Virus record (IMG/VR): IMGVR_UViG_3300036760_001479
Location: 1-21,579 of that record
DNA: 21,579 nucleotides
From: a virus
Reading direction: 5' to 3' (one strand)
In this document: positions 13,955 through 21,482 of the stretch, in pieces
Position numbering within the stretch: position 1 is the first letter of the stretch
How the letters are laid out: each line of letters starts with the position of its first letter
The notes under the pieces: model-generated
The model's database searches: none
Seen by the model: the letters and a program-made list of their open reading frames with translations, nothing else
What the model was told of the DNA's origin: nothing
Made by a program: the position numbers and the translations under genes

Positions 13955-15234
13955 TTCCGCCGGGCTGGGATAAGGGGGACGTCGCGGCGTTTGCCGGAGT
14001 GCCGTTCAAGTACATCAACACGTCCGACGGGTTCAAAAAACGGCTGGTAAAACACGACCTGCCGTATAAAAACGGGAGCCTCATCGAAGACCTCGGCCTG
14101 TCGTCCCCGACCGTGACACTCACGGCGGTATTCATGGGGGAAAATTACCCGTATCTCAAGGATTTCCTCGTGGCGGTGGCCGAACCCGGCAGAAACGACC
14201 TGGTGCACCCGATCATGGGAACATTTTACGCCTTTGTGGAGAGCGCGGATGTGACACACGACGACCGCGTGGGCTACGCCGAAGTGCGGGTGACATTTGT
14301 TTTGCAGGATAAAATACCGACCGCCTTTGCCCCCGCGGACAGCGCGGAAATGAAGGAGACTGCTATCGCGGAGTCCGCGGCGGAAACCGTGGCGGACGCC
14401 GAAAGCGCGCTGGCCTCGTTCATGGGCGGCGTCAAGAACGGGATGGCGCAGTTGAACGCGGTAAAGGCCAAAGCGGGCGCGCTCGTCAACAAGGCGACCG
14501 AGCCGTTCAAACTGCTCACCTCCGCCATAAGTTTCGCCACAACGCTGGAAGGCGACATCCTGGGCATTTACGCCGGGGGCATTGAAAGCGCCGCCGGGAC
14601 GTTCCAAACCGCGATAAACGCGCCCGCCGCGTTCACCCGGTCGCTAAAAAACGGCATGGCGGCCATCGAGGCCGCACTCCAAAAATTCCGCCCGCCTCCC
14701 GCGCCGGGACAAAACAGCCCCCCTTCAACCGCCGTGCGGGAAGGCGTGGCGCGCGCGCTGGAGGCGGCATACAAAACGGTCGCCGCCAGCGCCATAGCAA
14801 AAGCGGCGGCGGTGGAGCTGTCCATCGACGAGGCGTTGGAAAACGGCGTGAACCTGAATTTGCAAAGCAGGGGGTCAACCACCTCCGCCGACCGCCCGCG
14901 ACTGATGACGATAGACGAAATCGATTCAGTCACCGCCGATGCGCGCGGCGTAATCGGCGAGGCGATAGCGTCCGCGGCGGCGTTCGGCCCGCAAGCGTGG
15001 CCGATTATCGCGGGGCTGGAAAAACAGGCCCGCCTGTTGCAAGAGTCGGCGGACGCCGTCCGCCTGCGCCGGGAACGGCTGGTAAAATACGAAGCGCAAA
15101 ATCCCACATCGATTTGGCTTTTGTCCTTCAGGCTGTACGGCTCGGTGGATCAGGTCGACCGGCTTCCGCGGATAAACGCCATCGCCGAACCGAACTTCAT
15201 CCCCGCCGGAAGGGAACTAAACATTTATGCCTGA
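13951..15234 (+). CDS. N: DNA circularisation/tail protein, Mu N (gp43)-like, non-canonical start
   Basis: The 427-residue product matches the Mu N family near its N-terminus: FAGVPFKYINTSDGFKKRLV, then HDLPYKNGSLIEDLG, LTAVFMGENYPY, and LVHPIMGTFYAF. It is a baseplate or tail-tip component. The first ATG/GTG in frame (GTG at 13999) would begin inside the conserved FAGVPF segment. The frame is open upstream to a stop at 13936, where the only candidates are CTG at 13951, overlapping the tape measure TGA as CTGA, and ATT at 13954. GGGGG at 13942-13946 serves either. The CTG is chosen here, with modest certainty. The C-terminal third is Ala-rich and helical. The stop overlaps the P-like start by 8 bp. 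Confidence 0.8.
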   Translation: MIPPGWDKGDVAAFAGVPFKYINTSDGFKKRLVKHDLPYKNGSLIEDLGLSSPTVTLTAVFMGENYPYLKDFLVAVAEPGRNDLVHPIMGTFYAFVESADVTHDDRVGYAEVRVTFVLQDKIPTAFAPADSAEMKETAIAESAAETVADAESALASFMGGVKNGMAQLNAVKAKAGALVNKATEPFKLLTSAISFATTLEGDILGIYAGGIESAAGTFQTAINAPAAFTRSLKNGMAAIEAALQKFRPPPAPGQNSPPSTAVREGVARALEAAYKTVAASAIAKAAAVELSIDEALENGVNLNLQSRGSTTSADRPRLMTIDEIDSVTADARGVIGEAIASAAAFGPQAWPIIAGLEKQARLLQESADAVRLRRERLVKYEAQNPTSIWLLSFRLYGSVDQVDRLPRINAIAEPNFIPAGRELNIYA

Positions 15235-16354
15235 CAGAGTGAAAATCACCATCGGCGGCAAGGAGGTGGCGACGTACACGGCTTTTTCCGCCGACTCGAA
15301 CCTGCTCATCCCAGCGGACGAGTTTTCCGTCACGCTACCCGGCGCGCATCCGGAGATAAAAGCCGGGGAGCGGTTTTACCTGCACGTCAACGACACGCTG
15401 GAAATGAACGGCATAATCGAAAAACGCGAGCCGCGTATCGGCCCCAACGGCGGCGAGACCGCGCTTTCCGGGCGCGACCTGATGGGCATCGTGGTGGACA
15501 GTTGTTTGGGCAAAGAGGACTGCAACTCCCTGCACGCCGTTTCGCTCAAAAACACCGCCACAAGGTTTTTCGGCAAACTGCCATACATCAATGCCTCAAA
15601 AATAGTGTCCAGGGACGAACTGGCGGACAAGGGGGTGAGCGGGCGGAAAAACATATACAAGAAACCGGGAGGCGGCAACCCCTTCGCCGAACTGCTCAAC
15701 ACCATCGCGGACGAGCAGTACGAGCGCGGCGCAACCGTATTCGAGGCGCTGGCCGACAAGGCGCAACGGCACGGCCAGTTATTTTGGCTGGAGCCGGACG
15801 GCACCTTTGTTTTCGGACGGCCGCAGGGGCAGGACGCGCCGGTGTCATTCTCCTTTCACCTGTGGAAAGAGGCCGAGAGGTGGGGGGACGGCGGGCCGCA
15901 TTTAAACAACGTCCTTTCCGCCACGCTGGCGGAAGACATTTCCAAGGTCTATTCGGACGTCACCGTGGTGGCACAGTCTCCCGGCGGCGGCGAAAATCCG
16001 CTTGTCGTCGGCGAACACGATCAGGAGGGGTCGGCAAAGTTTGCCGGTTTTCCCTACAAAAAGCCGTTGGTCATTCAGCGGCATTGCAAAACCGCCGCCG
16101 AGGCAAAGGCCATCGCGCATATCGAGATGTATAAGCGGATTGCCGATTCATGGCGGCTGAAACTGTCCGTCCCCGGTTTTTCGCTGGGCAACGTGAACTA
16201 CCGCGCCAACGCCGCCTGCAACGCGGCTATCGAGCCGCTGGGCGTGGACGGCAAATACCTGATACTCGGCCGGCGGTTTACTTTTAGCGTGTCGGAAGGG
16301 CAAAAAACCGAGTTGGAAATCGGAAAGCTGATGGAGGGATACGTTGATAAATAA
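15227..16354 (+). CDS. P: Baseplate hub protein, Mu P (gp44)-like
   Basis: The 375-residue protein resembles Mu gp44, the central hub related to T4 gp27 and P2 gpD. It opens with DRVKITIGGKEVATYTAFSADSNLL (residues 3-27), then FSVTLPGAHPEIKAGERFYLHVND, an ALSGRDLMGIVVDS strand (78-91), and an AVTVFEALADKAQRHGQLFWLEPDGTFVFGRP-like domain (about 170-200). The hub trimer links the tube to the spike encoded next. The start overlaps the N-like gene by 8 bp; the stop overlaps the spike start. Confidence 0.9.
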   Translation: MPDRVKITIGGKEVATYTAFSADSNLLIPADEFSVTLPGAHPEIKAGERFYLHVNDTLEMNGIIEKREPRIGPNGGETALSGRDLMGIVVDSCLGKEDCNSLHAVSLKNTATRFFGKLPYINASKIVSRDELADKGVSGRKNIYKKPGGGNPFAELLNTIADEQYERGATVFEALADKAQRHGQLFWLEPDGTFVFGRPQGQDAPVSFSFHLWKEAERWGDGGPHLNNVLSATLAEDISKVYSDVTVVAQSPGGGENPLVVGEHDQEGSAKFAGFPYKKPLVIQRHCKTAAEAKAIAHIEMYKRIADSWRLKLSVPGFSLGNVNYRANAACNAAIEPLGVDGKYLILGRRFTFSVSEGQKTELEIGKLMEGYVDK

Positions 16355-16916
16355 CGTTGCGCGGTTCTTCCGCGCGGTGATTGTGCGGGTGACGCCCGGA
16401 AAGCTCCCGCTGGCGGACTTTAAGGGCAACGGCGAAAACCACCGCGCCAAGGAGTTGTGGCAACATTACGCCTTTACCTCGCGCCCGAAAAAAGGGATGG
16501 AGGCGCTGTGTTTCCGCATCTTCGGCTGGGTGGTGGTGCTGGCCACCGACGACCGCGCCCACCGCCCCGCGCTGGACGACGGCGAGGCGGCGCTGTGGAC
16601 GGATGAAGGGGACATGATAAAGCTGAAGCGCGGAAGGATCGTCGAAATCATCGCCGGGACGAAAGTGACCGTCACCGCGCCGATGGTGGAATTCAGCGGC
16701 GACGTGAAAATAAACGGGAAACTCGACGTAACCGGCCTTGTCACCGCCCTCGGCGGCATCACGGCACTGGGCGGCGTAAGCACCGCGGGCGCGCCCTCCG
16801 GCGGCGCCGTTACCGACGCCGCGGGGACATTGGCGGCGGCGCGCGCGGCGTTTAACACACACACCCATACCGATCCGCAGGGCGGAACCACCGGCCCGGC
16901 GACGCCACAAATGTAG
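16344..16916 (+). CDS. Baseplate spike protein, Mu gp45-like
   Basis: The 190-residue protein has the order of Mu gp45: an N-terminal OB-like part, GKLPLADFKG, then HYAFTSRPKKGMEALC (42-57), and a beta-helical stretch with KVTVTAPMVEFSGDVKINGKLDVTG (about 109-133). The C-terminus carries THTHTDPQGGTT (171-182). Such HxH repeats at the tip of phage spikes bind a metal ion that hardens the point. The start is a TTG at 16344 with GGAGGG 5 bp upstream, overlapping the end of the hub gene. The trimer would pierce the outer membrane. Confidence 0.9.
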   Translation: MINNVARFFRAVIVRVTPGKLPLADFKGNGENHRAKELWQHYAFTSRPKKGMEALCFRIFGWVVVLATDDRAHRPALDDGEAALWTDEGDMIKLKRGRIVEIIAGTKVTVTAPMVEFSGDVKINGKLDVTGLVTALGGITALGGVSTAGAPSGGAVTDAAGTLAAARAAFNTHTHTDPQGGTTGPATPQM

Positions 16917-16926
16917 AGGGGGAAAA

Positions 16927-17292
16927 ATGAAAGACCTGGCACTTGAACCGGTAAACAGAGACCTGGCAAACGGGATTTTAACGATGGACAATTCCCTTTT
17001 AAACAACGTTTATTTGAGCCTGATGACCCCGTTAGGAGGGTGGTGGCCCGCGCCGGAATTCGGGAGCAAACTGCACCTGCTGGCAAAGGAAAAGTTCCTG
17101 CCCCGCGTTGCAAAAACGGCGGTGGACTACTGCCGCGAGTCGGTGAAGTGGATTGTCGATGGCGGACGCGCCAGGGCTATTGACATAACGGCGGAACTGG
17201 ACGAAAAAAACCGCCGCGCCGTCTGCCGGATATCGGTGACGAAAAACGACGGCACGGCGTTGGACTACACCCATTTTGTGAGGGTTGGCTAA
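16927..17292 (+). CDS. Baseplate protein, Mu gp46-like
   Basis: The 121-residue protein matches the Mu gp46 / T4 gp25-like family: MKDLALEPVNRDLANGIL, then NNVYLSLMTPLGGWWPAPEFGSKLHLL (residues 25-51), a helical VDYCRESVKWIVDGGRARAI segment and a final strand. GW..P.FGS is the typical motif. It joins the wedge to the sheath and helps start contraction. GGGGG stands about 6 bp before the ATG. The stop overlaps the J-like gene (TAATG). Confidence 0.87.
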   Translation: MKDLALEPVNRDLANGILTMDNSLLNNVYLSLMTPLGGWWPAPEFGSKLHLLAKEKFLPRVAKTAVDYCRESVKWIVDGGRARAIDITAELDEKNRRAVCRISVTKNDGTALDYTHFVRVG

Positions 17293-18371
17293 TGGCGAAA
17301 ATCCTGTCCTACACCGCCGCGCTGGAGCAAATCCTGACGGCGTTCAAAAACCAGTTCCCGGATGCGGATATCGCGCCCGGATCCGTGGTTTACGCGCTGG
17401 CGACAGCGCAGGCGGCCGCCGTGGCGGGGCTGTACCACCATCAGGACTACATCATGCGGCAGATATTGCCGGACAGCGCCGAAGGGCAATACCTCGACCG
17501 ACACGCATACATCGAGGGGCTGGTGCGTAAACCCGCGGAACCGGCGGGCGGCACGGTGACGCTGTCCGGGCAGAACGGCACGGTGGTGCCCAGCGGACTT
17601 TCGATGGCCGCCGCCGATGGAACGCTGTTCAACTCGCTTGCGGGCGGAACAATTGCGGCGGGCGTGTTGGCCGTATCCACACAGGCGCTGAAAGGGGGCG
17701 TGGCGGGCAACATCGCGTCCGGCGCAAAACTCACATTACAAAGTCCGCCGCCGGGGATTGACTCGGCGGCATTGTCCGCCCCCGCGTTCACCGGCGGATC
17801 GGATGTGGAAAGCGATACAGCCCTGCGCGCGCGGGTACTGGACAAACGCCGCAAGCCTCCGGCTGGTGGAAACGCCAACGACTATCGCGCGTGGGCACTG
17901 GAGATGACGGGCGTGGCGGATACGTTTGTCTACCCGTTGCGCCTCGGACTCGGCTCCACCTCCGTGGTGGTACTCACCTCTGGTTCCGGCGGGGCGCGTA
18001 TCCCGGCGCAGGGGTTGCTTGACCTGGTCACGGCCCATCTCAACGACGTGCGGCCGGTGGCCTGCCCCATCCTTCAGGTATTCGGCCCCACGGCAAAGCC
18101 GCAGGCGGTGACCACCACCATCGCCATCGCGTCCGGCTTTACCTTTGCCACAGTGCAGGCGCGGGTTGTGGCGGCCATAACCGATTACATCGGCCAGCTT
18201 GCGCCGCTGGAGACACTTCGCCTTTCCAAACTTTTCCGCGTCATCATGACAATCGAAGGGGTGGACAACTGCGCCATCACCGTCCCCGGCAACGACGTGG
18301 CGGCCTCCGACCTCGGTGGGACATCCGTGGAAATGATCACCCCCGGAGCCATCACGGTGACACTGGCATGA
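17292..18371 (+). CDS. Baseplate wedge J-like protein, Mu gp47-like
   Basis: The 359-residue product belongs to the baseplate J family (P2 gpJ, Mu gp47, T4 gp6). It has an N-terminal helix TAALEQILTAFKNQFPDADIAPGSVVYALATAQAAAVAGLY (about 8-49), then LDRHAYIEGLVRKPA. A beta-rich middle domain carries GTVTLSGQNGTVVPSG and SDVESDTALRARVL (about 167-181). It continues with NANDYRAWALEMTGV and the C-terminal VVAAITDYIGQLAPLETLRLSKL. It forms the wedge ring whose opening triggers contraction. Start and stop both overlap neighbouring genes. Confidence 0.92.
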   Translation: MAKILSYTAALEQILTAFKNQFPDADIAPGSVVYALATAQAAAVAGLYHHQDYIMRQILPDSAEGQYLDRHAYIEGLVRKPAEPAGGTVTLSGQNGTVVPSGLSMAAADGTLFNSLAGGTIAAGVLAVSTQALKGGVAGNIASGAKLTLQSPPPGIDSAALSAPAFTGGSDVESDTALRARVLDKRRKPPAGGNANDYRAWALEMTGVADTFVYPLRLGLGSTSVVVLTSGSGGARIPAQGLLDLVTAHLNDVRPVACPILQVFGPTAKPQAVTTTIAIASGFTFATVQARVVAAITDYIGQLAPLETLRLSKLFRVIMTIEGVDNCAITVPGNDVAASDLGGTSVEMITPGAITVTLA

Positions 18372-18931
18372 ACGGTTACGCTGATTTTTTGAAAGCACAC
18401 CTGCCACCGGTGGCGCTTGATACCAGCGCGTCCGGGCTGGGGCGGCTAATCTCTTCGCTCGCCCCCGCGCTTGATGCGGCAAATGCCGAGGCGGCGGAAC
18501 TGCTGAATGAGGCGGCCGCCCTCGCCGCGAATGAATTGCTCCCGGCATGGGAGGTGTCTTACGGCATCGAGGCGGACGTCTACATTCCCCTCCCCTCCCG
18601 CATTACATTGCTCCTTGCCCGTATCCGCGCGCGCGGCGGCCTGTCGCGGCAATATTTCATCGACCTTGCCGCCACTCTGGGTTACACCATCACCATCGGG
18701 GAGTTTGTACCATTCATGGCCGGCTGGGGGCTGTGTGGTGCCACCCTTTACGTTGGCGGAGTGGTGAACGTGTGGAACGTGTCCACCTCCCAAAACCCCG
18801 GCTGGCGGACGTTTGAAGTGGGGGTTAGCCGTGCCGGGGATTGTCTTGCGGCAAACATATCCACCTTATTAGAAACGTTATTTAACGAGCTTAAACCGGC
18901 TCATACATTCGTATTTTTCACCTACGTTTAG
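18368..18931 (+). CDS. Baseplate/tail protein, Mu gp48-like (DUF2313)
   Basis: The 187-residue protein fits the Mu gp48 / DUF2313 family that links the wedge to the tail fibres. It has ADFLKAHLPP near the N-terminus, a LASSL-type helix (here LGRLISSLAPALDAANAEAAELLNEA), and RITLLLARIRARGGLSRQYFIDLAATLGYTITI (about 78-110). The C-terminus contains LFNELKPAHTFVFFTY, the family hallmark. It begins by ATGA overlap with the J-like gene and is followed by the fibre gene 12 bp later. Confidence 0.88.
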   Translation: MNGYADFLKAHLPPVALDTSASGLGRLISSLAPALDAANAEAAELLNEAAALAANELLPAWEVSYGIEADVYIPLPSRITLLLARIRARGGLSRQYFIDLAATLGYTITIGEFVPFMAGWGLCGATLYVGGVVNVWNVSTSQNPGWRTFEVGVSRAGDCLAANISTLLETLFNELKPAHTFVFFTYV

Positions 18932-18943
18932 CGGAGGAATATT

Positions 18944-20014
18944 ATGGCAAAAACGGTTTATTCGGACGGCAACCAGCAGACGGGCGTTCCCGGCACACGC
19001 GTCACCGCCGCACAACTCAACGCCCTGCTCAACCCGGAATTCGATGGGCAGGATATCGACGGCCACAACGCCGCGTTCCGCAAGGGGGCGGACATCGCCA
19101 GCGCCGCCGCGCTGGTGTTCGACACGGCGAACGGCAACCGGTTCGGCGTCACCGGCGCGGTCAACATCACGTCGATGCCAAACCTCGGCGGCGGCACACA
19201 TGTGGTGCTGGAATTCGCCGCCGCCCTGATCATCTACCACGACGCGGCAACCGGCAACATCAAATGTCCCGGTGGGCAGAACCTCCCGGTCGTCCCCGGC
19301 GAAAAATACCTTTTCATCGAATACGCGGCGGGTAAATGGGAATTGGCGAGCACCTCCACGCAAGTTGTCACAGGAATAGTAAATGGTACGCAATTGGGGC
19401 AGTATAACCTTCCAGCGAATACCACAAACACCTCACCGATCATTACATTAAGCGGTACGGATTTGCTTCGGGCGGGAATGACCGTTACCGGCACGGGAAT
19501 TCCAGCAAACACCACAATCTCCTCTATCACCGATACCGTCACGGCGGTTCTTTCAAATGCGGCGACCGTTACCACAAGCGGCTTGAATAACGCGAATACC
19601 CTTGTGTTTACCAGCGTGCCAGCCCCATCTGGGTTGGTTGGCGAGACTTATCATTGGAGTGGTATTACTACCGCTGTCGCCACCACCGCAACCGAACTTC
19701 GCGCCTTTTCCCTACCTGCTGGCAAATGGGATGTCCTGGCGTTTGTGCTGTCATACGACAATGTTGGATATGGCAGTTCAAATACTTCTTTGGCTTCTTG
19801 GATTGGAGCCATTTCAGGCGTTTATACTGGAACAACGCGAGGTAGGGATAGGGCACATGTCAAGGGTTACACCGGGGCTGGTAATGATAGTTCAACGACC
19901 CCATTGCGAAGAATAATCTCAATATCTGGAACGACCACTTTTTACCTTGGTGCTTATTACAGTACCACTACGGGTTCGGTGGATTGGTCAATAACAGCGG
20001 TGAGGATAAAATAA
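18944..20014 (+). CDS. Tail fibre / receptor-binding protein, mosaic
   Basis: The 356-residue protein follows the gp48-like gene, the position of Mu fibre gene S. Residues 1-140 are GC-rich like the rest of the operon and resemble phage fibre N-termini: NQQTGVPGTRVTAAQLNALLNPEFDG, then a strand-rich VAL-type part. From about residue 140 the DNA turns AT-richer and the protein Thr/Ser-rich, with a GMTVTGTGIPANTTI motif common in fibres and adhesins (179-193). The C-terminal domain (235-356) is probably the receptor-binding head. GGAGG stands 7 bp before the ATG. No Mu S sequence identity is recognised. It would bind the host surface. The second half was probably exchanged between phages. Confidence 0.75.
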   Translation: MAKTVYSDGNQQTGVPGTRVTAAQLNALLNPEFDGQDIDGHNAAFRKGADIASAAALVFDTANGNRFGVTGAVNITSMPNLGGGTHVVLEFAAALIIYHDAATGNIKCPGGQNLPVVPGEKYLFIEYAAGKWELASTSTQVVTGIVNGTQLGQYNLPANTTNTSPIITLSGTDLLRAGMTVTGTGIPANTTISSITDTVTAVLSNAATVTTSGLNNANTLVFTSVPAPSGLVGETYHWSGITTAVATTATELRAFSLPAGKWDVLAFVLSYDNVGYGSSNTSLASWIGAISGVYTGTTRGRDRAHVKGYTGAGNDSSTTPLRRIISISGTTTFYLGAYYSTTTGSVDWSITAVRIK

Positions 20015-20367
20015 TGAATTACGATAACTATGTTACGGCAATCTTGTTTTTAAAACCGACTGCAAGGAACGGTTTGGATTTTTATGTTACCGGTGCAGGA
20101 GAGATTGGCGAGTGGAACTCCGCAAAGCTTGGGGTACAGCCTACCATTACTGAAATTCAGGCGGCAATCCCGCTTGCGTTGGCGGCAATAGCGGCGAACG
20201 CTTACATCGGCAAACGCGCCGCCATATACCCGCCGAAAGAAATGTATCTGGATGCAAAAGTGAAACAGGCAAGACCTGACCCCGTGATACGGGCGGAAGG
20301 CGTGGCACAGGAAGCGGAATATTACGCTTTATGTCTGGCGGTTAAAGCGGAAATTCCAAAACCGTGA
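20014..20367 (+). CDS. Small protein after the tail fibre, possible fibre-associated/XkdW-like
   Basis: The 117-residue protein starts by TAATG overlap with the fibre gene. Its N-terminal half (YVTAILFLKPTARNGLDFYVTGAGEIGEWN) is encoded by the same AT-richer DNA as the fibre C-terminus. The second half (AAIYPPKEMYLDAKVKQARP, about 68-87) vaguely recalls the YP..eqLDaL motif of XkdW-like proteins found next to fibres. It may help fibre assembly, but no firm family is recognised. Confidence 0.6.
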   Translation: MNYDNYVTAILFLKPTARNGLDFYVTGAGEIGEWNSAKLGVQPTITEIQAAIPLALAAIAANAYIGKRAAIYPPKEMYLDAKVKQARPDPVIRAEGVAQEAEYYALCLAVKAEIPKP

Positions 20368-20376
20368 AAAAGAGCA

Positions 20377-20406
20377 GGTCGGGGCGGATATCAGCCGCTC
20401 CCGACC
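20377..20406 (+). other. Hairpin in the space where the dam 5' end should be
   Basis: GGTCGGGGCGG (20377-20387) pairs with CCGCTCCCGACC (20395-20406), leaving one bulged T, around a 7-base loop. It begins 10 bp after the stop of the small protein. No T-run follows. It may be a leftover of the event that removed the start of the methylase gene, or a processing hairpin. Confidence 0.45.
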
Positions 20407-20442
20407 GCGCGGAATCAACCCGCGCACGGCACGAGGCCGATA

Positions 20443-21087
20443 CTCTCGGTACTACTCACAAAAGAGCCGTCGAAAAACGAGGTGGTGAACGACTTTGACA
20501 CCGAGTTGGCCAACCTCTACAAAGTGGCCAAGTTCCGCCTGGGCGAACTGTGCGCGGCGGTGGAACACATCCCGGCGAGTCGGCAGATATGGGAAGAACT
20601 GCTCCACGCAGATCATAATTACCTGAATGAGGTGTACCGCGCCGTGCGGAAAATCTATATCCTCCGGGTTTCGTACGGCGGGCGCGGCCTACACTTCGGC
20701 ACCGACCGCACAAATTGCCGGTTCAAGGCTCCCCAACTCCGCGCGTGGTTGGAGGCGTTTTGGGCGCGCACCGCAAAGGTGACAATCGAGTGCCTGGATG
20801 CTTGCCACTTTATTTCCGTCTACGATGCCCCGGAGACATTTTTCTACGTTGACCCGCCCTACATCGGCAAAGATGATTACGCCCAAAAATTCGGCGATCG
20901 GGAACAGCAGGAACGATTGCGCGACTCGCTGGCGGGCGCAAAAGGGAAATGGCTCCTTTCGCATCACGACTGCGCGGACATCCGTGAGGTATATAAAGGA
21001 TTCCACATCAGCCCCCTAAAAGTCCCCTACAGCGTCCAAACGCGGGGAACGGCCAAGGCGACGGAACTCCTAATCAGCAACTATTAA
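20443..21087 (+). pseudogene. DNA adenine methylase (Dam family), 5'-truncated
   Basis: From LSVLLTKEPSKNEVVNDFDTELANLYKV onwards the frame follows phage Dam methylases: a substrate-binding region with RQIWEELL and YGGRGLHFG, the catalytic DPPY motif in FFYVDPPYIGKDDY (DPPY encoded at 20851-20862), KWLLSHHDC, and a normal C-terminus at 21087. The N-terminal SAM-binding segment (the PGGK and FxGxG motifs, about 45-60 residues) is absent. The frame is closed upstream by the stop at 20365-20367, and the intervening bases match nothing in any frame. Translation could start at GTG 20482, giving 201 residues, but this product should be inactive. In Mu a DNA-modification gene (mom) lies at the same place, so this was probably an anti-restriction gene. 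An assembly error is possible. Confidence 0.7.
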
Positions 21088-21110
21088 GGAGGGTATTCAC
21101 CCCCCTTTTA
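21086..21110 (+). terminator. Probable terminator at the end of the late operon
   Basis: AAGGAGGGT (21086-21094) pairs with ACCCCCCTT (21099-21107) around ATTC, with one mismatch, followed by TTA. It overlaps the stop of the methylase gene and ends the long + strand gene run. The short T tail makes it a modest intrinsic terminator. Confidence 0.55.
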
Positions 21111-21131
21111 TAGGTGCACAAACCGCGTTTA

Positions 21132-21154
21132 AAGGGGGGTGCAAAGCCCCCCTT
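21132..21154 (+). terminator. Second hairpin downstream of the late operon
   Basis: AAGGGGGG (21132-21139) pairs perfectly with CCCCCCTT (21147-21154) around a 7-base loop. A 6-bp hairpin AACCGT/ACGGTT (21176-21190) follows. Tandem hairpins here could shield the phage end from late transcription. No T-run follows, so termination is uncertain. Confidence 0.4.
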
Positions 21155-21181
21155 CCGCCCATTCCCCCAGACGGAAACCGT

Positions 21182-21268
21182 CAAACGGTTGGCGAATTAC
21201 AGGGGAGGGGGGTATCAACTTGTCTCAAACGAGGTGGCTGCTTTTCCCAAACGAGGTGGCTGATTACA
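21182..21268 (+). mobile_element. Putative right end of the Mu-like prophage (transposase-binding sites)
   Basis: CAAACGAGGTGGCTG occurs at 21226-21240 and 21248-21262. A related site, CAAACGGTTGGCGAATTACA, starts at 21182. The three starts are 44 and 22 bp apart, all multiples of 22. The outermost site is followed by ATTACA, so on the opposite strand the end reads TGTAATCAGCCACCTCGTTT, with the 5'-TG terminus of Mu-class elements. Position 21269 is also exactly where a host repeat begins. Mu's right end likewise has three transposase sites of about 22 bp. The call is an inference. Confidence 0.6.
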
Positions 21269-21331
21269 AGATTGCCCCTCCGGGGCAAAGTACATGGTTG
21301 AGACCATGTACCTACCAGAAAGGGTGTCCTA
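21269..21331 (+). repeat. 63-bp host repeat, copy 1 (abuts the phage end)
   Basis: The sequence is identical to 21404-21466 over 63 bp. It holds two perfect hairpins: TTGCCCC/GGGGCAA (21272-21288) and GTACATGGT/ACCATGTAC with loop TGAG (21290-21311). It is taken as chromosomal DNA directly flanking the prophage. Its first five bases (AGATT) would be the target duplication. Confidence 0.75.
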
Positions 21332-21356
21332 TTGCGCGGATGGTTTTTCTTGGTGG

Positions 21357-21396
21357 GTACGCGGCCTCTGCCGTGTACTTCATGCCGAAGGCATGA
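21357..21396 (+). repeat. Hairpin pair between the two 63-bp repeats
   Basis: GTACGCGGC/GCCGTGTAC (loop CTCT, one G-T mismatch, 21357-21378) is followed by TCATGCC/GGCATGA (loop GAA, 21380-21396). With the 63-bp copies they form a hairpin-rich block with a 135-bp period. Confidence 0.6.
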
Positions 21397-21403
21397 TTGC
21401 CTT

Positions 21404-21466
21404 AGATTGCCCCTCCGGGGCAAAGTACATGGTTGAGACCATGTACCTACCAGAAAGGGTGTCCTA
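21404..21466 (+). repeat. 63-bp host repeat, copy 2
   Basis: Identical to 21269-21331, with the same two hairpins (21407-21423 and 21425-21446). It is preceded by CTTCATGCCGAAGGCATGA and so probably shows what stood upstream of copy 1 before the phage inserted. Confidence 0.75.
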
Positions 21467-21482
21467 CTAAAAAGGGGGAAGT

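Noticed and set aside
19602-19916. Alternative + strand frame of 104 codons inside the fibre gene
   Set aside because: It lies wholly inside the fibre gene; the fibre frame continues across it with a coherent Thr/Ser-rich protein.
21226-21262. Short direct repeats as a possible CRISPR remnant
   Set aside because: The repeats are only 15 bp with 7-bp spacing, in a 22-bp register that fits transposase-binding sites; there are no spacers of usual length and no cas genes.
21139-21396. + strand open frame of 85 codons across the proposed phage end and repeats
   Set aside because: It consists of repeat and hairpin DNA, lacks a ribosome site, and crosses the inferred phage-host junction.
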